Shown here piece after piece: positions 23,220 to 31,005 of a stretch of DNA of 56,041 bases (positions within the stretch are counted from its first letter, which is position 1; each line of letters opens with the position of its first letter). Under the pieces are notes generated by a model. The model had not been told where the DNA came from. It searched no databases and saw only the letters and a list, made by a program, of their open reading frames with translations. A program made the position numbers and the translations under genes. The DNA lies in the IMG/VR virus record IMGVR_UViG_3300030099_003216, positions 1-56,041 of that record. One strand, 5' to 3'. The stretch comes from a virus.

Positions 23220-24964
23220 TATGGTTGATTTGTTAATGTTACACTTATTGCAAAAGTTAAACTATCTCCTACCTGTGCAGCTCCCACTAAATCAAAGCTC
23301 CAGTTAAATGTTATAGTTGTATCATTAGCTGTTGTTGGGTTAGAGCTTACAGTCAAATTCTGTAAATCAGCACTATTTTCTGATGATGAAATACTTATCT
23401 CACTTGCGGTATTTCCTGTAAAATTACCTGTTGCGGTTGCAGTACCACTAACAGTACCTGTTTTTCCTACTCTAACTGTTCCTCCTGTGTTCACTGTAAC
23501 TCCACTTAAATCATCGTCAGTTTCTGTTATAGTTACTGTTAATGATGGAATTGAAATATTTACATTAGCGGTATTTCCAAATGTATTTGAGCCAGATGGG
23601 TCTTTTGCTTTGTATGTAAATTGAGCTAAATTAACACCTCCAGCAGAAGTATAAGTAAATGCTCCTGTATTAGCGTTGTCTAGTGATAAAGAACCGTTAG
23701 AAGGATTTGTTACGATTTCATATAAAACCGCATCACCTTCTGGGTCGGTTGCATTTAGTGTTCCAGAAACCGCATTACCACTTGTTATAGATAAGTTTAC
23801 ATTACTAGATACAGGAGGCTCATTTATGTTGCCAATATTAACAGTAATAGTTCCTGTTCCTACTCCTCCACCAACATCTGTTGCTGTTACTGTTAAATTA
23901 TAAGAAGTTGTTGTCTCAAAGTCTGGTGAATTAGCAACAGTAATTTGTCCTGTAGAAGAATTTATAGCAAAATCATTATTTGTATTACCTCCAGTTATTG
24001 CATAAGTGAGTCCTGTGTTTGTTCCATCCGCAGAACCATTTACAGCGACTACACTATGTACGTTAGTTCCTACAGATACATTTTCATTTATTGATACAGT
24101 AGCTCCTGTTACTGTAGGATTTACATTTGTGACTGTAATGTTAAATGATTCTGTATAAGAAAGACCATCACCATCAACTACCTTGATATTTAAAATAAAA
24201 CTTCTATCATCTGTGTTATTAAAATTAAAAGTTCCTACTGTTTTAAGTAAACAAGTTGCATCAGTATTATCAGAATCTACAAGAGTAAATCTAGAAGAAG
24301 CATCATTATTACTTGCATCTACAGCGTTCATTATTGTAAAATCTGCTGTGTCACTAGAAGTAGAATCTGTAACTGTTATAGTTCCAATAGTCGTTGCTGC
24401 TGCATCTCCTTCAGAAAAAGTAGAGCTAGATATAGATAAGTCAGATGGAGCATCTCCTGTACTTTCTATAGATACAGGTAAAACAAACGCAGGTGGTTTT
24501 TTTATCAGAGTTAAATCTGTAATGTCTGTAATGGTCGCTGCCGACCTTTCTGTATACCAACTAAGAGGAACGCCTCCTTCTCTATAGTTCCAAACTAATA
24601 CATCACCTATAATATTTATATCTGGGTCAAAGTCTGTTGTTACTGCGTGAGTATATGTTAGTAGTAATGTAGCAGTGCTACCTGATATTTTATAAATCTT
24701 AGCTTTTGTAGTCCCTTTTACAAGTACGTATATATTATCATCATTATCTCTAATGCTAGCTTTTACTACGGGATTGGTCAATCCCGATGATAAATCTACA
24801 TTTATAGTAGATACAGAGTTCATTGTTTTAGTAGAACCAGCTCCTCCTTCTTTTCCAGTTTCTACTACAATATTTTTAGCATCTAAGTAATCACCTTTTG
24901 GAAAGTAGTATTTGTCAGCATCTTTGTTTAAACCTCCGCTTGATATAAAATTATTTCTAGGCAT
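23219..24964 (-). CDS. Tail nozzle N-terminal part with cadherin-like repeats
   Basis: 581 aa. Residues 1-165 match the usual start of tail nozzle proteins (FISSGGLNKDADKYYFPKGD; VWNYREGGVPLSWY; LIKKPPAF). Then come adhesion modules: a cadherin-like repeat at about 173-285 (SFILNIKVVDGDGLSYTE, ITVTNVNP), a clearer one at about 288-390 (AINSSTGQITV, YNLTVTATD, NINEPP), a VCBS/Ig-like domain at about 390-470 (NATDPEGDAVLYEI, FTYTSAGG), and a final beta domain. Cadherin loops bind calcium, plentiful in seawater. The adhesion block sits exactly where the nozzle gene is split, so the two products probably assemble together. The assembly is inference. Confidence 0.7.
   Translation of the reverse strand: MPRNNFISSGGLNKDADKYYFPKGDYLDAKNIVVETGKEGGAGSTKTMNSVSTINVDLSSGLTNPVVKASIRDNDDNIYVLVKGTTKAKIYKISGSTATLLLTYTHAVTTDFDPDINIIGDVLVWNYREGGVPLSWYTERSAATITDITDLTLIKKPPAFVLPVSIESTGDAPSDLSISSSTFSEGDAAATTIGTITVTDSTSSDTADFTIMNAVDASNNDASSRFTLVDSDNTDATCLLKTVGTFNFNNTDDRSFILNIKVVDGDGLSYTESFNITVTNVNPTVTGATVSINENVSVGTNVHSVVAVNGSADGTNTGLTYAITGGNTNNDFAINSSTGQITVANSPDFETTTSYNLTVTATDVGGGVGTGTITVNIGNINEPPVSSNVNLSITSGNAVSGTLNATDPEGDAVLYEIVTNPSNGSLSLDNANTGAFTYTSAGGVNLAQFTYKAKDPSGSNTFGNTANVNISIPSLTVTITETDDDLSGVTVNTGGTVRVGKTGTVSGTATATGNFTGNTASEISISSSENSADLQNLTVSSNPTTANDTTITFNWSFDLVGAAQVGDSLTFAISVTLTNQP
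24769..24786. repeat. Palindromic pair of the CAATCCCG octamer
   Basis: CGGGATTGGTCAATCCCG is a perfect 8-bp inverted repeat around a 2-bp centre, formed by two opposing copies of the octamer over-represented across this genome. It lies inside the nozzle N-terminal gene. As RNA it would make a strong hairpin only with a larger loop, so a protein-binding site on DNA is more likely. Confidence 0.6.
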
Positions 24965-24970
24965 AGTACA

Positions 24971-25774
24971 TTAATTTTTAATTGAACCATGAATACCTTG
25001 TCTAAATGATGCTATAATATCTGCATATGTCAACGCATTTAATCTTGATTTTAGTTTTCTTTTAGCATTTATAAAATCTTGTTTAGCTAAACCAACTTTA
25101 TTAAAAGCTGAATTTGTATGATAAAACTTTTGATATATAATGTATTTTTTAATAGTATCTTGTGCATAAGGATGAACTACATTAGCATTAGATACAGTTA
25201 CACCATTCGTGATATATACTAGAGTTACTTTTGTAACATCTACATTGTTATTAAATACTATTTCTCCTTGATGTATGTCTACATTATAAGATTGAGATTG
25301 TCCTGTTGACAAACCATATTGTCTACCAACGTGCTCACCAAATTCATTTACAGCTCCATAATGAGAGGTATGTGCATATAAAAACTCTAAATCACTATCA
25401 CCTAGAGTAGCATCTGGATGTGCTATTTTTGTTCCTTGAGCATCCACATTCTGTATTAAGTTTAGTTGTGGGTCTCTTCTTAAAGGTAAAAGATGTTCAC
25501 CATATTTAGCCATAACTTCTACTACATCTACACAATCAGAAGGTATTATAGCTCTTTTATATGAAGTTACATCAAGTTCTACAGACTTAACATTACTTGA
25601 TGTAGCATCTGTAGAGTTTGCACCTACAGCTCCAGTAGAGCCTAAAGGTATATCATAGTTTATTTCTTCTAAACACTGTATGCCATAATGTAAAAACCTT
25701 ACATAATAATGCATAGGATATTGCATATCCATCAATGTATTTCTAACTATATGGTCAAGCGTTATCGTTTTCAT
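24971..25774 (-). CDS. Virion structural protein (tail ring/adaptor)
   Basis: 267 aa. Helical N-terminus (IVRNTLMDMQYPMHYYVRFL), beta-rich middle (ELDVTSYKRAIIPSDCVDVV; QGEIVFNNNVDVTKVTLVYI), helical C-terminus ending in a basic segment. This alternation is typical of the stacked ring or adaptor proteins between portal and nozzle in crAss-like and related podoviruses. It lies directly upstream of the nozzle genes and overlaps the preceding structural gene by 20 bp. Exact ring position unknown. Confidence 0.6.
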   Translation of the reverse strand: MKTITLDHIVRNTLMDMQYPMHYYVRFLHYGIQCLEEINYDIPLGSTGAVGANSTDATSSNVKSVELDVTSYKRAIIPSDCVDVVEVMAKYGEHLLPLRRDPQLNLIQNVDAQGTKIAHPDATLGDSDLEFLYAHTSHYGAVNEFGEHVGRQYGLSTGQSQSYNVDIHQGEIVFNNNVDVTKVTLVYITNGVTVSNANVVHPYAQDTIKKYIIYQKFYHTNSAFNKVGLAKQDFINAKRKLKSRLNALTYADIIASFRQGIHGSIKN

Positions 25775-26447
25775 GTTTAGCGTTTAATTCTACTTGGGAT
25801 ATTCTACCGTTACTTATCTGTCTTAATACTTCTTCTATAACACTTGATTCTATCTCTGGACTTACAGGTAATAAATCTGAATCAGAAAGCTGTGATAAAT
25901 CTGCAACTAAAAGTAATACTGTTACTTGTGATACAGAACCGTTAGCTGATGTTGTAATATTTTTTGTAAAGTAAATTCTTTTTCCTTCTATATAATAACC
26001 TGTCTGTTGTTCTAAATATGACGTATTGATTCCTGCGCTTTGTGTGCCACTATTATATCCAACCCCCATGACAGACCAGTCTTGAGAAGATATTGGGATA
26101 TAAGGCGAATGTGGGTTTCCTGTAGGTGTTATATTCCACACTCCCATATCCATCGGTAAACTTAATGGAATAGCAGTAAGGTCAATGTATGCTCTATTGT
26201 TATTTGCATCTGCTGTGACTGATACTGGACTAAATGTAACAATATTACATCTAGGAATGTCAACATATCCATCGGTAAATCTTTCAAAAGTTTGTGCTTT
26301 TAATAATTTATTTAACGCTTGCTCTATTAATAAATATATTTCTCTTGTATCAAATGACTCGTTTGTACCTTGCACATTATCTCTATCTTTAAAACGTGCA
26401 TAATTTCTTTGTATTTGTTCTGCTATTTTTTTTTTAGTTGTTGCCAT
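25755..26447 (-). CDS. Virion structural protein (tail ring/adaptor)
   Basis: 230 aa. A charged helical start (TKKKIAEQIQRNYARFKDRD; REIYLLIEQALNKLL), a beta-rich core (DIPRCNIVTFSPVSVTADA; YYIEGKRIYFTKNI) and a helical end. I place it with the connector/ring proteins by this layout and its place in a row of three overlapping genes of 230-267 aa before the nozzle. No enzyme motif. Confidence 0.58.
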   Translation of the reverse strand: MATTKKKIAEQIQRNYARFKDRDNVQGTNESFDTREIYLLIEQALNKLLKAQTFERFTDGYVDIPRCNIVTFSPVSVTADANNNRAYIDLTAIPLSLPMDMGVWNITPTGNPHSPYIPISSQDWSVMGVGYNSGTQSAGINTSYLEQQTGYYIEGKRIYFTKNITTSANGSVSQVTVLLLVADLSQLSDSDLLPVSPEIESSVIEEVLRQISNGRISQVELNAKHENDNA

Positions 26448-27129
26448 CTCTTTGCTGATTAGTGTCTATAACTGATTCTAATTGAATTGTTTGGTTATCC
26501 TTAATAGGAAATCCTAAATATGTAAGTGCACGATTTGCTATGTCTGAAAAAGACCTCACGTCCCAATCTAAATTTGTGCTTCCTGAATTTGAGTAGGTAA
26601 TGTTTCCGTTAGATGTTGTAAAATTAAATACACCATCAGTAGGTTTCTTAAAATATAATAAAACAAAATTATATGAGCCTGTACTAGGTCTTGGAGCTAT
26701 CTCTATTTGTCCATCATATATAGTAGCTATTGGTTTATATTCGTTTGTAGATGTATTTATAATAGGAGGAACGATGGTGGAATTCTTTCTATCAATAAAA
26801 GAATCCCACTTCATCAAATTTCCTTCATGTAAGTTATTACTTGAATCTTTGTAATAAAAAGTAATAGCCTCAATAAAATTAGCATCTATAGATGATAACG
26901 ACTTAACACCATTATCATTATTAGAAACACTAAAATTACTTTGTTTTAAAAATAAATGGTCATAATCAAACTTTTCAGTTTTTTTATAATTTTCAACTAA
27001 GGAGTCAAATAAATCAAACTGAGCTCTATTTATTGCTCTGTCTATATCACTTGGAGAAACAAATCCACCATAGTTTTTCTTAATTGTTCCTCTAATAAAA
27101 TCATGTAAATCCTTAATTGCTATCGCCAT
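26434..27129 (-). CDS. Virion structural protein (head-tail adaptor)
   Basis: 231 aa. The N-terminus (DLHDFIRGTIKKNYGGFVSP, SDIDRAINRAQFDLFDSL) has the form seen in podovirus adaptor proteins that bind the portal. The core is beta-rich (ATIYDGQIEIAPRPSTGSYN, FVLLYFKKPTDG). The end (DIANRALTYLGFPIKD) is also common in this group. It is the first of the three-gene ring/adaptor set and overlaps the next by 14 bp. Confidence 0.62.
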   Translation of the reverse strand: MAIAIKDLHDFIRGTIKKNYGGFVSPSDIDRAINRAQFDLFDSLVENYKKTEKFDYDHLFLKQSNFSVSNNDNGVKSLSSIDANFIEAITFYYKDSSNNLHEGNLMKWDSFIDRKNSTIVPPIINTSTNEYKPIATIYDGQIEIAPRPSTGSYNFVLLYFKKPTDGVFNFTTSNGNITYSNSGSTNLDWDVRSFSDIANRALTYLGFPIKDNQTIQLESVIDTNQQRDGNN

Positions 27130-27513
27130 TTATTCTTCTATATACTCTTTAAATACATTCATAAAACTTGGAGGTAATTTTATGTCTCCAAATTCTTCTA
27201 TACTTACTGGCTCAGATAAAACTCTAATTGAATCTTCCTGAGTTAAAAACGCAGTAATGTCTTTATTAAACTTTTCTACGTTCTTTTTAGGAATCTCCAC
27301 TTGTCCGTCTTTCTCAACGCCATGCTTTTTAAAAATCTCTTGCCTTTGTTTCTCAATAGTTTCAGAAACTTTAGCAACTTCATCTCTAAACCTAGCCATT
27401 TTGTAACCTAGTTTAGCACTGATTCCCTGCCCTTCGGCAGCTTTTTCAAATGACATCAAGGCTATACCTAGAGCCTGTATGTCTAAGACTTTCATCTTTT
27501 TTTCTTTTAACAT
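27130..27513 (-). CDS. Hypothetical protein (DUF1617-like layout)
   Basis: 127 aa; a second start at Met7 (MKVLDIQALGIA) is equally possible. Pattern: short hydrophobic start, long helix (FEKAAEGQGISAKLGYKMAR; VAKVSETIEKQRQEIFKKHG), then PKKNVEKFNKDITAFLTQED and a conserved-looking end (VSIEEFGDIKLPPSFMNVF). This layout resembles the small phage family DUF1617, but the match is by eye. It directly precedes the adaptor gene and may be a minor virion or assembly protein. Confidence 0.5.
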   Translation of the reverse strand: MLKEKKMKVLDIQALGIALMSFEKAAEGQGISAKLGYKMARFRDEVAKVSETIEKQRQEIFKKHGVEKDGQVEIPKKNVEKFNKDITAFLTQEDSIRVLSEPVSIEEFGDIKLPPSFMNVFKEYIEE

Positions 27514-27588
27514 AATTTGATTGTTTAATTAATAATGTAAAATTATTTCTTATTGTATTATAAATTATCTCTGAGGGGTTAAGACCTA

Positions 27589-28059
27589 TTAATTGTTTTT
27601 ACCTCTTGAACTACCACCTCCTGACGTTACGGGATTACTTGCTATTGGTGCATCTCCTCCTCCTGTTGTTTGACTACCTACCACAATAGGTGGATTATTA
27701 TTTACATTAGGGTTGGGAGTTACATAACCAAAAGTACCATTTACATTACCATGATATCTCCATCTGCTATCATGATATCTATAGTCATAGTGTCTATCGT
27801 AATGAGGTACATAATATCTACTATCTTGCCATCTTACAAAATCATAACCAACTACATGGTACATTCTTTGTGGTTGTATGTCTTGAATTTTTATTTTTAC
27901 TGTATCACCTGAGTTTGTTAGTGCTAGAACATGAGTTACTATTACTCTATTTGAATCATATAGGACACTAGCACAGCTTGAACACATACCTACTAATAAT
28001 ATTATTATTAAAATAGAAAGTGTTATAACTCTACCTTTGTCTCTTTGATTATCTGTCAT
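27589..28059 (-). CDS. Membrane-anchored Tyr/His-rich protein
   Basis: 156 aa from ATG 28059, overlapping the previous stop (TAATG). One N-terminal hydrophobic segment (VITLSILIIILLVGMCSSCA, about 11-30) acts as a membrane anchor or signal; the cysteines near its end do not form a convincing lipobox. A beta segment follows, then an aromatic/charged stretch (YYVPHYDRHYDYRYHDSRWR) and a Gly/Asn-rich tail. His/Tyr-rich stretches can bind metals or DNA. A periplasmic role during entry or lysis is possible. No family recognised. Confidence 0.55.
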   Translation of the reverse strand: MTDNQRDKGRVITLSILIIILLVGMCSSCASVLYDSNRVIVTHVLALTNSGDTVKIKIQDIQPQRMYHVVGYDFVRWQDSRYYVPHYDRHYDYRYHDSRWRYHGNVNGTFGYVTPNPNVNNNPPIVVGSQTTGGGDAPIASNPVTSGGGSSRGKNN

Positions 28060-28364
28060 TACCACTTAACTTTATTAGCCCAATATGCAGCACTCATTTT
28101 ACCTCTAGCAATATTTTTTGCGTGACGAGCCTTGAAGGACTTTCTTTTCATTTTCATCCTTCTAGATTCTCCTTTCTTTGCCTTACCAGCAGTTCCAGAT
28201 AAAGTTCCTACCTTTTTACCCTGTTGACCAAATCGTATAGTTTTAATTTTACTACCTTCTTTAGCTACTACTATATGAGATTTTGTAGGATGATTAGGAG
28301 TTCTCTTTGGTTTATTGTAACCTCTTACTCCTGCTCTTTTAAGTCTAGGGTCTTTCTTTTTCAT
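28059..28364 (-). CDS. Basic protein, DUF6321-like
   Basis: 101 aa, strongly basic. The sequence has the order I associate with DUF6321: DPRLKRAGVRGYNKPKRTPN, then HPTKSHIVVAKEGSKIKTIR, FGQQGKK, and KRKSFKARHAKNIARGKMSA ending YWANKVKW. The family is widespread in aquatic viruses and its function is unknown; the basic charge suggests DNA or RNA binding, perhaps packaged in virions. It overlaps both neighbours. Confidence 0.75.
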   Translation of the reverse strand: MKKKDPRLKRAGVRGYNKPKRTPNHPTKSHIVVAKEGSKIKTIRFGQQGKKVGTLSGTAGKAKKGESRRMKMKRKSFKARHAKNIARGKMSAAYWANKVKW

Positions 28365-28549
28365 AAACTATCCTTTTTAATTATAAGGCTATCTTGCATA
28401 ATTTCTTGAGGTTCGGGATTGCTGAATTCACCTGATTTGTATTTACCATATAAGCCACCACATATACCTAATACAGCTATAAACATAATAAACCAATGTA
28501 CATTTTCTTCAAAATCTAACTCATCAAAAAACTTTCCAATCTTATTCAT
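28361..28549 (-). CDS. Small single-pass membrane protein
   Basis: 62 aa. One transmembrane helix (WFIMFIAVLGICGGLYG, about 19-35) between an acidic N-terminus (FFDELDFEENVH) and a charged C-terminal tail. No family recognised. It belongs to the cluster of short membrane and basic proteins between the fibre genes and the tail ring genes. Confidence 0.55.
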   Translation of the reverse strand: MNKIGKFFDELDFEENVHWFIMFIAVLGICGGLYGKYKSGEFSNPEPQEIMQDSLIIKKDSL

Positions 28550-28634
28550 CTTTAAAATATTTATTCATCAATGTTATAAAAAAAATAAAAATACAAGCAA
28601 CAGTAAATAATACCCACATCGCTTCTTCTTTCAT
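28542..28634 (-). CDS. 30-residue membrane peptide
   Basis: Read directly from the minus strand: ATG 28634 overlaps the previous TGA, stop TAA at 28544-28542 overlaps the next start. It is one hydrophobic helix, MWVLFTVACIFIFFITLM, between KEEA and NKYFKDE. Typical of short phage membrane peptides; function unknown. Confidence 0.5.
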   Translation of the reverse strand: MKEEAMWVLFTVACIFIFFITLMNKYFKDE

Positions 28635-29029
28635 GCTCTTCTTACTTTTCTTGCTACGCTTTTACTATACTTAGCTCTTTGTTTACCTGCTTTACTAGCA
28701 GCTCTTTTTCTTCTGTTTGTTGCTGCTTTTTGAGAAGGGGTCAAACTTTTTCTTACACTAGCTGGTAAGTATCTACCTCTTTTTGCTCTTGGTTTTTTCT
28801 TATCTCCTTTAGATACATAATCCCATTTTTGTTTTGACCACTTTGTTAATCTGTTTTTTGAAGACTTTGCTCCTCTATATCCTCCTCCTGCTTTTTTATA
28901 TCTTGCAGTTGCTAACTGAGCTTTCCTTGCTGACCACTGTCCCGCTCTTCCTCCTTTTGTGCCTCTTTTAACACTAGCTACTATTCTTTTCCAAAGAGCT
29001 GGTTTCGTTTTGGTTGCTGACTTACTCAT
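28631..29029 (-). CDS. Strongly basic protein, DUF5872-like end
   Basis: 132 aa, very rich in Lys, Arg, Ala and Gly with almost no acidic residues. The part RGRYLPASVRKSLTPSQKAA followed by TNRRKRAASKAGKQRAKYSK resembles the DUF5872 family of aquatic viruses. The N-terminal half has KRGTKGGRAGQWSARKAQLA. A DNA-condensing, histone- or protamine-like role in the virion is plausible but unproven. Confidence 0.68.
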   Translation of the reverse strand: MSKSATKTKPALWKRIVASVKRGTKGGRAGQWSARKAQLATARYKKAGGGYRGAKSSKNRLTKWSKQKWDYVSKGDKKKPRAKRGRYLPASVRKSLTPSQKAATNRRKRAASKAGKQRAKYSKSVARKVRRA

Positions 29030-29339
29030 TTTTCCAAATTATATAATTACTATTTTGCCAAAACTCATTTGTGTTTTTTACATCTACAATAACTGATTGT
29101 TTATCAACAATAAATCCTGCATCTTCTATTGAGTTTTCAATAGCAAAAAAATCTACGTAATGGTCTTTTTTAAACTCTATATTAAAGGTTACATCTTCTA
29201 TATCTACATTTACTTTATCTACAAAGTATACTTCCTCTATATTTTTTTGAGCATTTAATGAACATATACTACAAGCCAATCCCGTAACTTTAAGAGTTAC
29301 GTTGTTAAGAGATAAAAAAAATGCTAGTATATACATCAT
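29022..29339 (-). CDS. Periplasmic heavy-metal-associated (HMA-like) protein
   Basis: 105 aa. A short hydrophobic start (MMYILAFFLSL) suggests export. Then comes an HMA-type ferredoxin-like fold: VTLKVTGLACSICSLNAQKN with the metal site GLACSIC (CxxC), helix, VDKVNVDIEDVTFNIEFK, and FFAIENSIEDAGF. Such domains bind Cu(I) or similar soft metals. The gene overlaps the coiled-coil membrane protein upstream (ATGATG) and the basic protein downstream. A phage-encoded periplasmic metal binder is unusual. Domain call is fairly strong; ligand is inference. Confidence 0.68.
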   Translation of the reverse strand: MMYILAFFLSLNNVTLKVTGLACSICSLNAQKNIEEVYFVDKVNVDIEDVTFNIEFKKDHYVDFFAIENSIEDAGFIVDKQSVIVDVKNTNEFWQNSNYIIWKNE

Positions 29340-29641
29340 CTTTTATAAACTTTGTCTTCTAATTCTTTTATTGATTCTTTATTGTCAAGAATATCTTCTT
29401 TGAGTACTTCAGTTGATTTTTCTATTTGTATAATAGTAGACCTTACAAGTTCATCTTTTAGTTGAAACTCCATTTTTTGTACAAACTCCTCACTACTAAA
29501 GTTGTCTATTTTATTATTAAGTTCTTGTATTTCTCCTTGCAAAGTAAACCACATACTAGCTAGTGATATTACACCACCAACTAATAAACCGATTGTTTTA
29601 AGGTCTAATTTAACTTCTGTGTCTTCGCTAATTTTTGTCAT
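29336..29641 (-). CDS. Membrane-anchored coiled-coil protein, paralogue A
   Basis: 101 aa. Acidic N-terminus, one transmembrane helix (IGLLVGGVISLASMWFTL, about 17-34), then a coiled coil to the end (EIQELNNKIDNF; KEDILDNKESIKELEDKVYK). The last residues, LEDKVYKR, nearly repeat those of the protein at 29970-30272, so the two look like duplicates. Size and topology recall inner-membrane spanins or holin accessories. It lies between the thioredoxin-like and HMA-like genes. Confidence 0.6.
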   Translation of the reverse strand: MTKISEDTEVKLDLKTIGLLVGGVISLASMWFTLQGEIQELNNKIDNFSSEEFVQKMEFQLKDELVRSTIIQIEKSTEVLKEDILDNKESIKELEDKVYKR

Positions 29642-29973
29642 TATTGTCTAAGTTGGTTTATATATTCTTGAATATTATCTTTTGTTACGGGTAATTTAAA
29701 ATCTAATCCTGCTTGATAAGTTTTTACTCTTTTACCATCTAACCAAATTAATATTACAGGAACAGATTTAATTTGACTTTTTAGATTATCTCCTTGTTCT
29801 TCTAACCAAGCGTACTCGTATTTACAACCCTTTAAATTGTCTAAGTATAATGTATTTTGTTGATTCCACTTTGCGTTAATTTGAACAACTCTTATTTGTT
29901 GACTAGTGCTTGCACGTTGGCTATATCCTGTATACCCAAACAATAAAAATATAATTAAAATTAATTTTTTCAT
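29641..29973 (-). CDS. Periplasmic thioredoxin-like protein without CxxC
   Basis: 110 aa with a clear Bacteroidota-type signal peptide (KKLILIIFLLFGYTGYSQ). The mature part fits a thioredoxin fold: VVQINAKWNQQNT where the active-site helix should start, but with no CxxC; LKGCKYEYAWLEEQ; then SVPVILIWLDGKRVKTYQAG with the cis-proline loop and the following strand. Loss of the dithiol argues against a normal reductase; it may bind a partner or have one functional Cys. It lies between the two paralogous coiled-coil membrane proteins and overlaps both. Confidence 0.68.
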   Translation of the reverse strand: MKKLILIIFLLFGYTGYSQRASTSQQIRVVQINAKWNQQNTLYLDNLKGCKYEYAWLEEQGDNLKSQIKSVPVILIWLDGKRVKTYQAGLDFKLPVTKDNIQEYINQLRQ

Positions 29974-30272
29974 CTTTTGTATACTTTATTTTCTAGGTCG
30001 TTTACCTTGTCTTCTAACTTTTCTATTTCTTTTTCAAGATATTCAACTTTTTGTTTTAACAGCAAGCCATCTGAAGTTTCTTTTACTTCATAAGCAGGAA
30101 GTTCTTTAGCTAATTCTATCTCTTGTTTTAGGTTATTATAACCCATAGTACCAGATATAATAAATCCTATAACGATAGCAATGCTTTTCACATCAACTTT
30201 AAAATCTGGCTTTTTGTCGCCATCTATATCAATACCTATTGTTTTGTCTCCTAATTCTTCTATTTGCTTCAT
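29970..30272 (-). CDS. Membrane-anchored coiled-coil protein, paralogue B
   Basis: 100 aa. An acidic calcium-loop-like motif (DIDGDKKPDF, about 15-24) is followed by one transmembrane helix (SIAIVIGFIISGTMGY, about 30-45) and a coiled coil (VEYLEKEIEKLEDKVNDLEN) ending in KVYKR, like paralogue A. Related TM plus coiled-coil proteins with a DxDGDxxxDF start occur in other phages, often in tail or lysis regions. Function unknown. Confidence 0.6.
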   Translation of the reverse strand: MKQIEELGDKTIGIDIDGDKKPDFKVDVKSIAIVIGFIISGTMGYNNLKQEIELAKELPAYEVKETSDGLLLKQKVEYLEKEIEKLEDKVNDLENKVYKR

Positions 30273-30550
30273 CTAAATATATCGTATATGTATTTACCTA
30301 TTAAACCAAAGACACCTAAACCAATCCCCGTTCTCCACTTAGTAGTGTCTCTTCTAAATTCTGTGTTTGCTTGAACCTCAGACCATAACCCTTCCTTTGG
30401 GTCAAACAAATTCTTTTTAATAAAACGTAAGTCGTCTTTTACCTCTTTATGGGCAACATCGTTACTTTGCTTTATAGCTTTTATTTCTACAAATATTTGT
30501 TCAACCTGATACTCAATTAACTTAAAGTTATCTTTCTCAGTTTTGTTCAT
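30269..30550 (-). CDS. Coiled-coil protein with C-terminal membrane helix
   Basis: 93 aa. The N-terminal two thirds is a charged coiled coil (FKLIEYQVEQIFVEIKAIKQ; EVKDDLRFIKKNLFDP); the end (GIGLGVFGLIGKYIYDIF) is a membrane helix. This layout resembles XhlA-type hemolysin/holin accessory proteins. It heads the membrane and periplasmic cassette and overlaps the next gene as ATGA. Confidence 0.55.
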   Translation of the reverse strand: MNKTEKDNFKLIEYQVEQIFVEIKAIKQSNDVAHKEVKDDLRFIKKNLFDPKEGLWSEVQANTEFRRDTTKWRTGIGLGVFGLIGKYIYDIFR

Positions 30551-30553
30551 TTA

Positions 30554-30925
30554 CTAAACGTCTTTGTACTCTTTCCAAGTATCGTCTGCTTTCATTGCAG
30601 TATATGCTTGTACAACTGGATTTTTAGCACTTGCTTTTGTATCCATTTCAAACGAACCACCTACTGAACAAATCCATTCATTTGGTTTGCTGTCTCTAGA
30701 TGCTTTGTCTTTATATACATTTGCATTCCAGTTACCATAAGTGTTTTGTACCCACTTAGTTTCCATAACAGCTTCACTTTTTAAAGTTCCGTCTTCGTTA
30801 TATTTAGCAGGTGTTTTTTCACTTGTAACTTGATTGCTACTGCAAGACCAGTTTACACTATTGATTTTAACATATGCTTTTGCAATGTCAAGACCTTTCC
30901 AAGAGTATGCTCCTTCTAATGCCAT
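30554..30925 (-). CDS. Putative virion or fibre-associated protein
   Basis: 123 aa, beta-rich with many Trp and Lys. The start ALEGAYSWKGLDIAKAYVKI and the repeated NW/SW pattern look like a small beta-sandwich found in aquatic phages next to fibre genes, but I cannot name a family. A partial promoter-like element lies upstream, so it may be expressed on its own. Confidence 0.5.
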   Translation of the reverse strand: MALEGAYSWKGLDIAKAYVKINSVNWSCSSNQVTSEKTPAKYNEDGTLKSEAVMETKWVQNTYGNWNANVYKDKASRDSKPNEWICSVGGSFEMDTKASAKNPVVQAYTAMKADDTWKEYKDV

Positions 30926-30949
30926 AATTATTAAATTTAAATTCTAAAA

Positions 30950-30957
30950 CAAAAATA
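30950..30957 (-). promoter_or_regulatory. Candidate -7 element (TATTTTTG) in a late gap
   Basis: On the minus strand TATTTTTG fits the Bacteroidota -7 consensus TAnnTTTG, 25 bp before the gene starting at 30925. No -33 TTTG is visible at the usual spacing, so the call is weak. It lies in one of the few gaps (30926-31005) of the late unit. Confidence 0.27.
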
Positions 30958-31005
30958 AGTTATAGAGTCTGGTTTTGTTTGTTTCTTGGGTATGTTACTC
31001 CTATC

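Noticed and set aside
27589-28059. Lipoprotein signal in the Tyr/His-rich protein
   Set aside because: The cysteines after the hydrophobic helix (GMCSSC) do not fit a good lipobox, so only a membrane anchor is called.
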